A program made the translations under genes and the position numbers. Below, piece by piece: positions 37,387-47,487 of a stretch of DNA of 64,000 nt. Every line of letters begins with the position of its first letter. The stretch's first letter is position 1. The stretch covers positions 195,290-259,289 of the forward strand of contig NZ_JAQSCU010000010.1 of NCBI RefSeq assembly GCF_029945535.1. The letters are read 5' to 3'. This DNA is from Methylotenera sp. Its GTDB lineage: Bacteria; Pseudomonadota; Gammaproteobacteria; Burkholderiales; Methylophilaceae. Below the pieces are notes generated by a model. That model searched no databases. It worked only from the letters and a program-made list of their open reading frames with translations, and was not told where the DNA came from.

Positions 37387-38881
37387 CAACAATACCCAGT
37401 TCTGGCGCGGCAAAGCTTAAGGTGGCGCTAGCACCGCCACCATCTCTATTGCTGAGGGTGAAATTCGCACCGTGCGATTTTGCGATAGCTTGCACAATAG
37501 AAAGACCTAAACCAAAACCTTTAGCTTTGGTCGTCATGAATTTTTTAATGGCTATTGAATCCATGCCTTCAGTGAAGCCATTGCCACGGTCTTTTACGCT
37601 TATATTCACCATGTTATCCATTTTACTGACTTCAATTAGTATCGGCTCATCACTTGTATGTGCCTGCTTCGCGTTATCAATCAAATTGACCAAAGCCTGC
37701 GTTAATAGGTTTACATTGCCTTTGATTAACAACTCAGGTTCATTCATCGTGACTTTAATATTGAGCGTTTCCCCGCGGTTTTGATATAACGCCATCACTA
37801 TTCCAATGAGTTCTTCTGGCGATTGCCAGTCCAAAGGAATAGGCGTTGCCGAATGTGACTCTAAGCGAATAAGCGAAAGAATGTTCTCGGTAGTATTTGC
37901 CAAATATCGAGTTTGAGAAGTAATTAGTGTGGTTAATTGTGCTGCTTGTTCCGCATTCAAGTTAGCTTGATGCAAGGTCGTTGCAGCGCCTAATATTGAC
38001 GTGAGCGGTGTGCGCATATCGTGAGAAATAGAGGCCAACAGCGCGTTCTGAATCGCCTCTTCTTGAGTAGCCAATTCTGCAAGTTGGGCTTTTTCACTAT
38101 TAATGAGTCGTTGATACGCTTGCGAAATTTGATCCACACACGATTTTATGGCCGTATAAGTTTCTATGCTTTCCTCATCATCAACTTTATCAACCACTAA
38201 AATTGGGTCAGCGCTTGGTAAGCGGTTGAAAGGTAGCAACCATTGTTTTGATTGCGTGATAGATTCAGTCCAGTAGTCCGTGTAAGGGCTAATCGGTTTA
38301 CCATTCTCTGAAACCCAGTTCAATAAGCGCTTATCAGGCGTTTGTACCGCATCAGATTGAATGCTGAGGCTATAACTATATTTTGACTCTGCTGAATTTG
38401 CTGGCTGAGTTATCGCGATAGCGAATGGCTTATTAAACTCTTTTTGCAGTAATGAGCAGGTATCCAACAACAGATTGTCAATATTGTTGGCTAGTGCCAA
38501 ACGCTCTGCAAGCGCCCTGGCAAACTCTGCTCGTTGCGCATTAATAAGTGCTTGCTGAGATTGAAGTTTGAGTTGTTTAACCAGCGAGGTGATGACGGTG
38601 GAAACGATAAGAAAACAAACTAAACTAGTCCACGACTCAGCATGCGCAACTTCAAAGGTATAACGCGGCTCGGTGAAAAAGTAGTTAATCGTCAAGAAGG
38701 CTAGAAACGCAGTACTTAAAGCGACAAAGAACTCACAAAAATAAGCCGCTGTAACCACTACCAGCAAATTTAACAGTGTGACCCCAGTAATCCCCAAAGA
38801 GGCGAAAAAGTTGTAATTAAAAGCCGTCACTATCGCCAATAAAACAAGCATACTCAATAACTGTAAACTCTGTTTTTGCAT
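37376..38881 (-). CDS. KdpD-like sensor histidine kinase lacking the N-terminal KdpD/USP domains
   Basis: DUF4118-type four-TM N-terminus, ISHDMRTPLTSILGAATTL H-box, GFGLGLSIVQAIAKSHG. Confidence 0.87.
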   Translation of the reverse strand: MQKQSLQLLSMLVLLAIVTAFNYNFFASLGITGVTLLNLLVVVTAAYFCEFFVALSTAFLAFLTINYFFTEPRYTFEVAHAESWTSLVCFLIVSTVITSLVKQLKLQSQQALINAQRAEFARALAERLALANNIDNLLLDTCSLLQKEFNKPFAIAITQPANSAESKYSYSLSIQSDAVQTPDKRLLNWVSENGKPISPYTDYWTESITQSKQWLLPFNRLPSADPILVVDKVDDEESIETYTAIKSCVDQISQAYQRLINSEKAQLAELATQEEAIQNALLASISHDMRTPLTSILGAATTLHQANLNAEQAAQLTTLITSQTRYLANTTENILSLIRLESHSATPIPLDWQSPEELIGIVMALYQNRGETLNIKVTMNEPELLIKGNVNLLTQALVNLIDNAKQAHTSDEPILIEVSKMDNMVNISVKDRGNGFTEGMDSIAIKKFMTTKAKGFGLGLSIVQAIAKSHGANFTLSNRDGGGASATLSFAAPELGIVDVQ

Positions 38882-38974
38882 TTTGAAACTCCTAGCGCAT
38901 ACAATAAATCAGAGTTTACGGTTTAGATATATCAATCGCATAAATATTTAGAGATTGGTTTTCTGTAATTGATT

Positions 38975-39556
38975 TTATGTGTTTTTGATTTGCTCAAATA
39001 GCGCATCTGTAATATCGTCGGCTTCATACGAATACTTAGTTGAACCAACTAGTGCATCGTCAAATGCTTCTATGGCAAATAAAACTAAAGACCGAGCTAG
39101 ATCTCTATCTACTTTTTCAGATGGAACTACGAGACAGTCATTTTCTCTTTGAAAATATAGGGCATTTTCTCTAATTTGAACAAATCCGGCATTTTGAGCC
39201 ATGCTCATGATCCGCTCAAGTTCGTCCTTACCAAGAGCATTTTCTAAGCGCTTTCCCATTGGAACGGTTGGCATTGCTGCAATCTGATGTTTGATCTTAT
39301 GATTTCTAAACATATTTCGGCCGTTTTTCTCTGGATGTGTACCATCGGTGAATAAGCCAATGTGAGCTTTGGCTACTTCTTCACATGCTGTAATACTTAA
39401 AAACGCCGAACTTGGATAGCTACCCCCTAAATATAGCGATGATGAATCTTGAATCAACATAACTATATGATCAATTGCCTTATTAAGTTCGTCAACGCTT
39501 CGGATCAGATTTGCATCTGTTCTTGCAATGCCTTGAATTAGTTCAAATACTTCCAC
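38975..39556 (-). CDS. AbiV-family-like abortive infection protein
   Basis: 193 aa; YPSSAFLSITACEEVAKAHIGLF and NHKIKHQIA resemble AbiV HEPN-like proteins. Confidence 0.75.
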   Translation of the reverse strand: MEVFELIQGIARTDANLIRSVDELNKAIDHIVMLIQDSSSLYLGGSYPSSAFLSITACEEVAKAHIGLFTDGTHPEKNGRNMFRNHKIKHQIAAMPTVPMGKRLENALGKDELERIMSMAQNAGFVQIRENALYFQRENDCLVVPSEKVDRDLARSLVLFAIEAFDDALVGSTKYSYEADDITDALFEQIKNT

Positions 39557-39606
39557 GATCCAATCTCAATTTACAGATATTAGGAATTATCTGTTTGTTA
39601 ACAGGC

Positions 39607-40551
39607 TTAACTAGCCTCATTCTCGTCCACCTCAGAAGCCGTATCCTCAATAACATTCGGCAAGCTTGCCTGCATCATTTCGCTACGGCTTAACGGCGTT
39701 TCTAAGCTAATTCTGCCTATCGCGCCGCTGCGGTAATCGGTGAGAAAAGCGACTGCGGTTTTTTCCATATCCCATAAGCCATCGTGGCGTTTGTATGAGC
39801 GACGTCTGGCGATGGCTTCGAGCAAATCTACGCCATCCATTTTTAGCACATCTAAGAAGCCACCTTCTTGTTTCATGGTGTCTAGTTTGTAGCGTGCATT
39901 CACCAGAGCTGGATAGCTTTTAAGTAGGTTGTTGGCTAAGAAAATCGCAACATCTTCATCAATCACCGCATTACGACCAATCGCATGGCTGGCGGCTAGC
40001 ATGTAGCCGTCGCTTTCATATTGGATTTTTGGCCACATCATCCCTGGTGTGTCGGTAATGCTCATGGTTTCGCTAATGTCGAAGCGTTGCTGGCTTTTAG
40101 TCACAGCAGGTTCGTCGCCTACTTTAGCTACGCGGCGGTTGAGCAGGGCGTTCATCAGCGTTGACTTGCCAACGTTAGGAATGCCCATAATCATCATGCG
40201 CAATGGCTTTAAATGTGTGCCACGGTGTGGTGTAAGTGCTAAACAATGCTTCAAAATTTTATTGGCTTCACCCGGTTTTTTGCATGAAAGCGCAACGGCC
40301 TTAGTGTTGGGTTGGCGGTTAAAGTAATTCAGCCAAGCTTCAGTCGCTTTAGGATCTGCCAAGTCAGATTTATTGAGTATTTTTAAATTAGGGCGCTGTC
40401 TGAACAAGCGCATTTCGTTAATCACGGGGTTATGGCTCGCTTCAGGCACGCGCGCATCCAGCACCTCAATCACAATGTCCATAAACTCCATTGTTTCTTC
40501 GGCTTTTTTGCGTGCTTGGGTCATGTGACCCGGATACCATTGAATTGCCAT
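39607..40551 (-). CDS. ylqF: Ribosome biogenesis GTPase YlqF/RbgA
   Basis: MAIQWYPGHMTQARKKAEE; circularly permuted GTPase motifs NKSD and GIPNVGKSTLMN. Confidence 0.92.
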   Translation of the reverse strand: MAIQWYPGHMTQARKKAEETMEFMDIVIEVLDARVPEASHNPVINEMRLFRQRPNLKILNKSDLADPKATEAWLNYFNRQPNTKAVALSCKKPGEANKILKHCLALTPHRGTHLKPLRMMIMGIPNVGKSTLMNALLNRRVAKVGDEPAVTKSQQRFDISETMSITDTPGMMWPKIQYESDGYMLAASHAIGRNAVIDEDVAIFLANNLLKSYPALVNARYKLDTMKQEGGFLDVLKMDGVDLLEAIARRRSYKRHDGLWDMEKTAVAFLTDYRSGAIGRISLETPLSRSEMMQASLPNVIEDTASEVDENEAS

Positions 40552-40792
40552 TTAATACCTCAAAATCAAAAAATGTTGTCGCAATACTTCGTTGCTCAAT
40601 GATTTTGATTGCTTGCATATAACCCATATGCGGCGCCCTCAAAATCAATTCGCGCCTCGTTTTGCTTAAACATTTTCAATTTTCGAGGCATTAAATATTG
40701 CGTATTACTGCGCATTTTAACATTTAGTATTAATAATCAAGTTTTTATCTTGGTTTATCTTTAGTTCAGCGTTTATGGCTTAAAATACGCAC

Positions 40793-41611
40793 ATGCAAAT
40801 ACCTGAAATAAAACCTAATCAATCCATTGAGCTACTCAAAGCTCTGCATATTCTGACGCGCGACGGTAAGCTCAACCAAGACAGTCGTCGCAAGCTCAAG
40901 CAGGTTTACCATTTGGTGAATTTTATTGAGCCTTTGTTTAATGAGGTTTTGGCGCAAAACCCTAACCCAACCATGGTTGATCATGGCGCAGGTAAGTCAT
41001 ACTTAGGCTTTATTTTGTATGATTTGTTGCTCAAACAGCATGCCGCAGGGCAGGTGGTTGGTATAGAAACTCGCGCAGAGTTGGTTGAAAAGTCACGTCA
41101 GCTTGCAGAAGATTTGCATTTTGAACGCATGGGTTTTCAACATTTAAGTGTGGAAGAATCCATCACCTCTAATACTTTACCAGACACGGTGGATATTGTG
41201 ACTGCGCTGCATGCCTGCAATACCGCTACTGATGATGCGATTCAGTTTGGTTTAAAGAAAAAAGCTAAATATATGGTACTTGTGCCATGCTGTCAGGCGG
41301 AAGTTGCGGAGGTGTTACGTCAGCACAAAAATGAAAGTTTTGGCAAAACGCCTTTAAGTGAAATCTGGCGCCACCCGATTCACACGCGCGAATTTGGCAG
41401 TCAAATCACCAATGTGTTGCGCTGTTTGCAGCTAGAAGCTGCTGGTTATCAATTGACCGTGACGGAACTAGTGGGTTGGGAACATTCCATGAAAAACGAG
41501 CTGATTATTGCTAAATATACCGGTCAGCCGCGCAAAAACGCGCAAGAGCGATTAGAGGCTATATTAAAAGAGCTTAACTTAGAAGCGCTTAAAAGCAGGT
41601 TTCTAGCTTAA
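40793..41611 (+). CDS. SAM-dependent methyltransferase
   Basis: MVDHGAGKSYLGFILYD motif I-like; LVPCCQAEVAE. Confidence 0.78.
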   Translation: MQIPEIKPNQSIELLKALHILTRDGKLNQDSRRKLKQVYHLVNFIEPLFNEVLAQNPNPTMVDHGAGKSYLGFILYDLLLKQHAAGQVVGIETRAELVEKSRQLAEDLHFERMGFQHLSVEESITSNTLPDTVDIVTALHACNTATDDAIQFGLKKKAKYMVLVPCCQAEVAEVLRQHKNESFGKTPLSEIWRHPIHTREFGSQITNVLRCLQLEAAGYQLTVTELVGWEHSMKNELIIAKYTGQPRKNAQERLEAILKELNLEALKSRFLA

Positions 41612-41628
41612 TCAATTTTTACCTTTGC

Positions 41629-42657
41629 TTATTTCCCCCATCTTAATGCCGCAGTATGCACAGGGCTATCCCAATGCTGTTTGATTTCATCGTCTAATAA
41701 ACATAAGGTGATAGAAGCGCCCGCCATATCTAAGGCTGTGGTGTAATTACCAACGAGTGAACGTGAAATTTCAAGGTTATGCAGGTTGAATAGTTTGGCA
41801 GCGGTGTTGTATATGAGGTAAAGCTCCATTAACGGTGTTGCGCCAAAGCCGTTAACGAGTAGCAAGGCTTCGTGCTTTTTAGAAGGCTGCAAATTTCTTG
41901 TTTTAAAATCCATCAAAATAGCTTCAACACAATCACCGATGATTTCATCTGCTGGGCGCATGGTTTCGCGTCTGCGACCGGGCTCGCCGTGTATACCAAC
42001 GCCCATTTCAATTTCAGTATCGCTAATGTCAAAAGTAGCACGCCCAGCCGCTGGTACTGTGCAGCTAGTGAGTGCTACGCCGATGCTGGCGGTACGATTG
42101 TTAACTTTGTCGCCTAGCGCTTTGCAAGTTTGCAAGTCAGCGCCAGTTTCCGCCAAACTGCCTACACATTTTTCTACAATCACGGTGCCCGCAACGCCGC
42201 GACGCCCCGTGGTGTAAGTGCTATTCACCACCGCACAATCGTCACTTGTGAGCACAGTGGCATGTTCAAAAGGCAACATTTCTGCCGCCATTTCAAAATT
42301 CATCACATCGCCAGCGTAATTTTTAACAATAAATAAAATACCCTTATCTGCATGCACGGCTTCTGCTGCCATCAGCATTTGGTCTGGCGTGGGTGAGGTG
42401 AACACATGACCTGGGCAAGCGGCATCTAACATGCCGTAGCCAATATAGCCTGCGTGCAAAGGTTCATGTCCAGAGCCACCGCCAGAGATAATGGCAACTT
42501 TGTTTTGTGCTTTCTCAGCACGGGTTAGAAAGTTTGGGTCAAGGTGAAGTTCTACCAAATCGTGATGCGCTTTGGCAAATCCAGTGAGGCTTTCAACTAA
42601 GATATTATCAACTTTATTGATGAATTTTTTCATTTTATTGTCCTTGCTTATCATCAC
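41629..42657 (-). CDS. dhaK: Dihydroxyacetone kinase subunit DhaK
   Basis: KVAIISGGGSGHEPLHAGYIGYGMLDAACPG; likely start at the internal MKKFINKVDN. Confidence 0.92.
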   Translation of the reverse strand: MMISKDNKMKKFINKVDNILVESLTGFAKAHHDLVELHLDPNFLTRAEKAQNKVAIISGGGSGHEPLHAGYIGYGMLDAACPGHVFTSPTPDQMLMAAEAVHADKGILFIVKNYAGDVMNFEMAAEMLPFEHATVLTSDDCAVVNSTYTTGRRGVAGTVIVEKCVGSLAETGADLQTCKALGDKVNNRTASIGVALTSCTVPAAGRATFDISDTEIEMGVGIHGEPGRRRETMRPADEIIGDCVEAILMDFKTRNLQPSKKHEALLLVNGFGATPLMELYLIYNTAAKLFNLHNLEISRSLVGNYTTALDMAGASITLCLLDDEIKQHWDSPVHTAALRWGK

Positions 42658-42736
42658 TTTGTTACAAAAAACCTCATTTACAAATACGTAAATGTCGGTC
42701 TTTTGCGCCTCGTTATGATTGCGCCCATAAATTTAA

Positions 42737-43363
42737 TTATTTTAAACAGAGTTTACAAACAGTCTCTATCATTAACTGGCAACTCTTAGCGCCAGGGTCT
42801 ATATGTCCAATAGCACGTTCACCTAAGCCTGCAGCACGGCCTTTGGTGGCGATTAGGTCTTTAGTTGAAAGCATGCCTTGTTCGGCGATATTGATGAGTG
42901 TTGCGCATATCAATTTAACGTCGCAGTTTTGTGTGGCTAATAGTACGAATTGATTTGAAACTGGAATAAGCACATCAAGCATGGTTTTTTCACCGAGGCC
43001 AGCTTTGCCTCGCTGAATAATGGCTTGTACGCCGCCAGCAAAGGCTGCGGCTATTTTTAAGTTTGATTCATCGCCATTTTCTTTTAGCACTTTAGCCATG
43101 CTCATGAAGAAACTAGCCAGTAGTGGCCCAGATGCACCGCCGATAGTGCTGAGTAGCTTCATGCCTATTTTATTCAAAGCTTCATCAGGTTTAAGTGATA
43201 CTAAGTCGGCCTGCATTGCAGCAACAGTGGTCGCGCCACGTTTCATATTGATATAGTGGTCACCATCTCCAATTTCACGGTCTAGCGATTCCAATGTGCT
43301 TTCATTGGCTAAAATTGTTTGTTGAATCGCTAGTGCTGCTTCAATGATGAACTCTGTTTTCAT
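42737..43363 (-). CDS. dhaL: Dihydroxyacetone kinase subunit DhaL
   Basis: LDREIGDGDHYINMKRG and GGASGPLLASFF motifs. Confidence 0.92.
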   Translation of the reverse strand: MKTEFIIEAALAIQQTILANESTLESLDREIGDGDHYINMKRGATTVAAMQADLVSLKPDEALNKIGMKLLSTIGGASGPLLASFFMSMAKVLKENGDESNLKIAAAFAGGVQAIIQRGKAGLGEKTMLDVLIPVSNQFVLLATQNCDVKLICATLINIAEQGMLSTKDLIATKGRAAGLGERAIGHIDPGAKSCQLMIETVCKLCLK

Positions 43364-43487
43364 ATGTAGTTTGTATCAGTAGTTTTAGTGATTAACACTA
43401 TATGGTGATTGAATTAAAGTTGTTAAACTCTACACATGTTAACTTGTCATGACAACCTTACTCACTAAACTCTAATCATTACTATTT

Positions 43488-44843
43488 ATGAGCTTAAAAT
43501 TCCGACTTAATTTATTGATTACGCTTTTATCACTAGCCTTTATTTTGGTAGTAGGTACGATTTTAGTTAACGACACTAGAATTTCTATTCGCGAGCGGGT
43601 AGAGGCGGCAAGTCGTGTGACGGTGCAGTTACTGGATACGGTCATTATAAGCTCAGCACTTAACCCCGAATATGGACCAACGCATAAAGTGTTGCAAAGC
43701 TTTTTGCAGTCGTTAGGGTACGTGCGTAGCAGCCATATTATGCTTTACGATATGCGCGGCAATGTGCTTTACGAATCGCCGGAATCTACTTTTAAAAGTA
43801 ACGTTCACCCACCAGAGTGGTTTGTTAAATTAGTAGCCCCTAAAGCAGAGACTGTAGAACGTAAAATTCGCTATGGGACTTTGGTGGTTTCATCAAGCGC
43901 GGCGGGTTCCATTCGTGAAGCTTGGGCTGGATTTAGTCAATTGATGTGGGTTGGTTTAATCTTTTTTGTACTACTTAATGTATTGGTTTATGCGCTATTG
44001 AGCCATTCCCTAAGACCTGTAAATCGTATTTTGGCATCGATTAACCGCATGGAAAAAGGCGATTTAAGTACGCGATTACCTACTTTTACCTTGCCTGAAT
44101 TTGATCGTATTGGGCATAGTCTCAATCGCATGGCAGAGTCACTGGCCGCGGAACGCCAGTTAGAAGAAAACCGTCAATTAACCCAGCTTATTCAAAGTCA
44201 TATTGAGGATGAGCGTCGAAGTTTAGCCAGAGAACTGCACGATGAGTTAGGGCAATATGTGACGGCAATTAAGACTTTTGCGGTAGCCATTGCCAATAAA
44301 ACCAAAGAAAAATCACCTGATATTTCAAATAATGCGCAAGTGATTGTCTCTGCTGCAAATCAGATTTACGATGGCATGCACAACATCGTCCGTAAACTCC
44401 GTCCAGGTGCGTTGGATAACCTTGGGCTTTCTGAAACACTAAAAGATACAGTGCATTATTGGCAAAATCTTCATCCGGAAATGAAGATTAACCTGAGCTT
44501 GGAGGGTAATCTGGATAAGCTTGGTGAAACGCTGAATATCAATATTTATCGCATCGTGCAAGAAGCCATTAATAATGCGCTTAAACATGCGCAGGCCAGT
44601 ACCATTGATATTAAGTTGGCGGTGTTGGCGGATGTAAGTCATGCTGATGCGGCTAATATCGTACTGACAATTAAAGATAATGGGGTCGGCATGAATATAC
44701 AAACAGTAGACCAAACCCAACATTTTGGTTTGCTAGGCATGCGCGAGCGAGTGCAGGGTTTTCACGGTAGTTTTACTATCACTTCTGAACCGAATCAAGG
44801 AACAACCCTCTACATTAATATACCTCAAGTGTTGCAGGCGTAA
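43488..44843 (+). CDS. NarX/UhpB-type sensor histidine kinase with HAMP domain
   Basis: RSLARELHDELGQYVTAIK H-box; HAMP LRPVNRILASINRMEKGDLSTRL. Confidence 0.9.
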   Translation: MSLKFRLNLLITLLSLAFILVVGTILVNDTRISIRERVEAASRVTVQLLDTVIISSALNPEYGPTHKVLQSFLQSLGYVRSSHIMLYDMRGNVLYESPESTFKSNVHPPEWFVKLVAPKAETVERKIRYGTLVVSSSAAGSIREAWAGFSQLMWVGLIFFVLLNVLVYALLSHSLRPVNRILASINRMEKGDLSTRLPTFTLPEFDRIGHSLNRMAESLAAERQLEENRQLTQLIQSHIEDERRSLARELHDELGQYVTAIKTFAVAIANKTKEKSPDISNNAQVIVSAANQIYDGMHNIVRKLRPGALDNLGLSETLKDTVHYWQNLHPEMKINLSLEGNLDKLGETLNINIYRIVQEAINNALKHAQASTIDIKLAVLADVSHADAANIVLTIKDNGVGMNIQTVDQTQHFGLLGMRERVQGFHGSFTITSEPNQGTTLYINIPQVLQA

Positions 44844-44893
44844 CCTTTAGGTATTTAAAACTAGGTATTTAAAACACAGACAATGGATAAAAT

Positions 44894-45532
44894 ATGAGCT
44901 TAATCAATGTAATGTTAGTCGATGATCACGCAGTGGTGCGCATGGGATTTAAAATGCTGCTAGAGTCAGACTCTGATATTAAAGTCATTGCCGAAGCTGA
45001 AAGCGGCGAACAGGCCATACAGCGTTTTGTGGAGTTTAAGCCGCACGTGGTGGTGATGGATATTACGATGCCAGGCATAGGCGGTTTGGAAGCGATTGAG
45101 CGTATTCTGGCTAAAGATAGTTCTGCCAAGATTTTGGTGTTGTCTGCACATGAAGATTCAGTGCACCCTAAGCGCGTATTGAATGCTGGCGCGATGGGTT
45201 ATTTGACTAAGCGTAGCGCGGCTGAAGAGATGATTAAAGCGATTCGCGTGGTCGCGACTGGTAAAAAATATTTAGAGGCAAGCGTCGCGCAACAAATGGC
45301 GATACAGCAATTATCGGGCGACCAAAATCCAGTTGATGTGCTGTCGCCGCGTGAGTTTGAGGTATTTATGGCATTGGCAAAAGGTAAAACTACCAATGAA
45401 ATTGCCGAAACTTTATTTTTAAGTCCGCGAACTGTGGGCACGCATCTTTATAATATCAAGCAAAAGCTGAATGCAAATAACTCGGCAGAAATCGCGCTAA
45501 TCGCTATGCGCAGCGGTTTGCTGGATGCTTAA
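44894..45532 (+). CDS. NarL/FixJ-family response regulator
   Basis: Receiver NVMLVDDHAVVRMG; LuxR-type HTH LSPREFEVFMALAKGKTTNEIAETLFLSPRTVGTHL. Confidence 0.92.
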   Translation: MSLINVMLVDDHAVVRMGFKMLLESDSDIKVIAEAESGEQAIQRFVEFKPHVVVMDITMPGIGGLEAIERILAKDSSAKILVLSAHEDSVHPKRVLNAGAMGYLTKRSAAEEMIKAIRVVATGKKYLEASVAQQMAIQQLSGDQNPVDVLSPREFEVFMALAKGKTTNEIAETLFLSPRTVGTHLYNIKQKLNANNSAEIALIAMRSGLLDA

Positions 45533-45555
45533 AGTTGCAGCCTAATGTTGGTGAC

Positions 45556-46188
45556 TTAATTCACTGCATAACGCGCTACACTCAACTGTCCTACTGTAGA
45601 TAACTCGACCAGCGCTTTAGAGCCGCTATGTAACTTACCTAATTCCACTGGAATCAAAAACGTAATCACTTCTTGTTTGTTGAGCTTAGTGTTGCTAGTG
45701 GCACCAATGGCAATTTGGCTTTGTTGCCATTCATTTTCAGGGGAGAGTTCGGTTGAACCTTGCTTCTTAGCGGCTTCAAGAATATGTTGTTTTTCGTCTC
45801 CTATCAGCAAACTCCACACTTCAACTTGTACTAATTTAGCTTCTTGCATGAGTTGGACAGGTTTCTCTTCGTCCAATGGCGCTTGCTGAGGTAAGGGTTC
45901 AATTTCAGGTTTAACTTCTTCAAAGCCTGCATTGATAAATGCAATGTCGTACTTATCTGACGTCGTGTTTTTAAGCGGCATATTTTGCGCGGCTATTTTT
46001 TGCTTTTCTTCATTTGCATCTAGTGCCGCTGCGGTAGCCTTGTCGGCACCATGCAATAATATAGATTGCACAATTTGCTGTGCAATAGGCGCCCCCACGC
46101 AACTGCAAAGCGCTGTAGCCATTAAGACTAATGCAGACCATCTACTCAGCGACAATTTAATATTCCCTTGATGTGCCATAAGACGCAT
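45556..46188 (-). CDS. Putative lipoprotein of unknown function
   Basis: Hydrophobic N-terminus with lipobox-like ATALCSC. Confidence 0.55.
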   Translation of the reverse strand: MRLMAHQGNIKLSLSRWSALVLMATALCSCVGAPIAQQIVQSILLHGADKATAAALDANEEKQKIAAQNMPLKNTTSDKYDIAFINAGFEEVKPEIEPLPQQAPLDEEKPVQLMQEAKLVQVEVWSLLIGDEKQHILEAAKKQGSTELSPENEWQQSQIAIGATSNTKLNKQEVITFLIPVELGKLHSGSKALVELSTVGQLSVARYAVN

Positions 46189-46252
46189 GTGTTGTTAACG
46201 TGGGAAAGTTAGATTACTGCTGAATAGTGATATTGTCTAGTAAAATAAACAG

Positions 46253-47317
46253 CTAACTTACTGTTTTAATTGTTTCTTGTGCTGTTTTCTCAGCTTGATT
46301 CAGAGCTGCCTGCTGAGGTGCTTGAGTGGTGCGCACGCTAATCACGCCGCTGAGTATAATGAGTCCGATTGCAAGCCAAGCGTCTAGACTTAAATGCTCA
46401 TTCCACCAAAGCACACCGAATAAGCTTGCGAGCACCACTGTGACATAAGCCAAGCTCGCCACAACCAGTGTATTGCCAGTGCGATAAGCACGCGTCATGG
46501 CTAGTTGTGCAATGGTTGCAGAAAAGCCTAAGCCAAGTAGAACGGGTAAATCTTGCCATTCAATCGTATGAAAGCTATCAAAAAACATCCATAAACCAGC
46601 GCCTATCGTTGAAATCAGCGTGAAATAAAATACTGTCCGCCAGTCTGGTTCGTTGGCTTTACCTAGTTGTTTGACATGTATGTAGGCGAATGCTGCGCCT
46701 ATGCCTGAAAGCAAGCCTATGCCGCCTGCTAACCAATCGGCACTAGTGAAATTAGGTTTAAGTAACAGGCTTACGCCGATAAAACCAATAATTAGACCAA
46801 TAAACAAAGATTTTTTTGGTTTTTCATGTAATAAAAGTGGGGTAAATATGGCCAAAAATAAAGGCGATGTGTAGTTGAGTGTAATGGCCGTAGCGAGCGG
46901 CAAATGTGCAATTGCATAGAAAAATAGCACTAATGAAACAAAGCCAACCACAGCGCGCGACATTTGTTTAAACATGACTGGCGTAGCTAAAGGTAATTTG
47001 TTGACTGCGATATATAGCCAAATAACGATTAAGCCGAATATAGAGCGGTAAAATACCAACTCGCTACTACTGAATTTTTGTGCGCCGACTTTCACCAAAG
47101 CACCCATGATAGCAAAGCCCAGCGCTGCTACTAGCATCCATAAACTACCTAGATTTGGTAGGTTAAAACGGCTTGAATTTGAGTTGGATTTGGAGTCAGA
47201 GTCGAGCTCAGATTTGGCTTTTATTTTTTTATGTTTTATTTTCATGTGAAATGGCGTTATATGGATATGTTGAAGCCAGCTAGACTTGCCAATTAAAGGG
47301 TTTTCAGATAATCTCAC
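46253..47317 (-). CDS. EamA/DMT-family transporter
   Basis: Ten TM segments; FSSSELVFYRSIFGLIVIW. Confidence 0.87.
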   Translation of the reverse strand: MRLSENPLIGKSSWLQHIHITPFHMKIKHKKIKAKSELDSDSKSNSNSSRFNLPNLGSLWMLVAALGFAIMGALVKVGAQKFSSSELVFYRSIFGLIVIWLYIAVNKLPLATPVMFKQMSRAVVGFVSLVLFFYAIAHLPLATAITLNYTSPLFLAIFTPLLLHEKPKKSLFIGLIIGFIGVSLLLKPNFTSADWLAGGIGLLSGIGAAFAYIHVKQLGKANEPDWRTVFYFTLISTIGAGLWMFFDSFHTIEWQDLPVLLGLGFSATIAQLAMTRAYRTGNTLVVASLAYVTVVLASLFGVLWWNEHLSLDAWLAIGLIILSGVISVRTTQAPQQAALNQAEKTAQETIKTVS

Positions 47318-47428
47318 ATATAATGTTTAATTGAAAAGTTAGATAGTAAATAATTGGAATTTTTGGATTATATCAATGCGGCTAGCGTAATATTTGTGCC
47401 ACATGGAGATCCATTAGACTCAGTTTGC

Positions 47429-47457
47429 AACGGTGGCATTTGCCGCCGTTTTCTTTT
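47429..47457 (+). terminator. Terminator-like hairpin in the argD leader
   Basis: aacggtggcatttgccgccgttttcttttt, about 30 nt upstream of the argD ATG. Confidence 0.6.
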
Positions 47458-47487
47458 TGAAATGTTAAGTCAGGTTTAATAAGCGAT

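Noticed and set aside
36700-38881. Full kdpD/kdpE operon with kdpFABC
   Set aside because: No kdpFABC genes in the window and the kinase lacks the N-terminal KdpD domain; annotated as KdpD-like only.
40552-40700. Repeated ctcaaaatca / cgcctcgtt motifs upstream of ylqF, with a similar gcgcctcgtt stretch at about 42705
   Set aside because: Similarity is short and partial; without a genome-wide search it cannot be called a repeat family.
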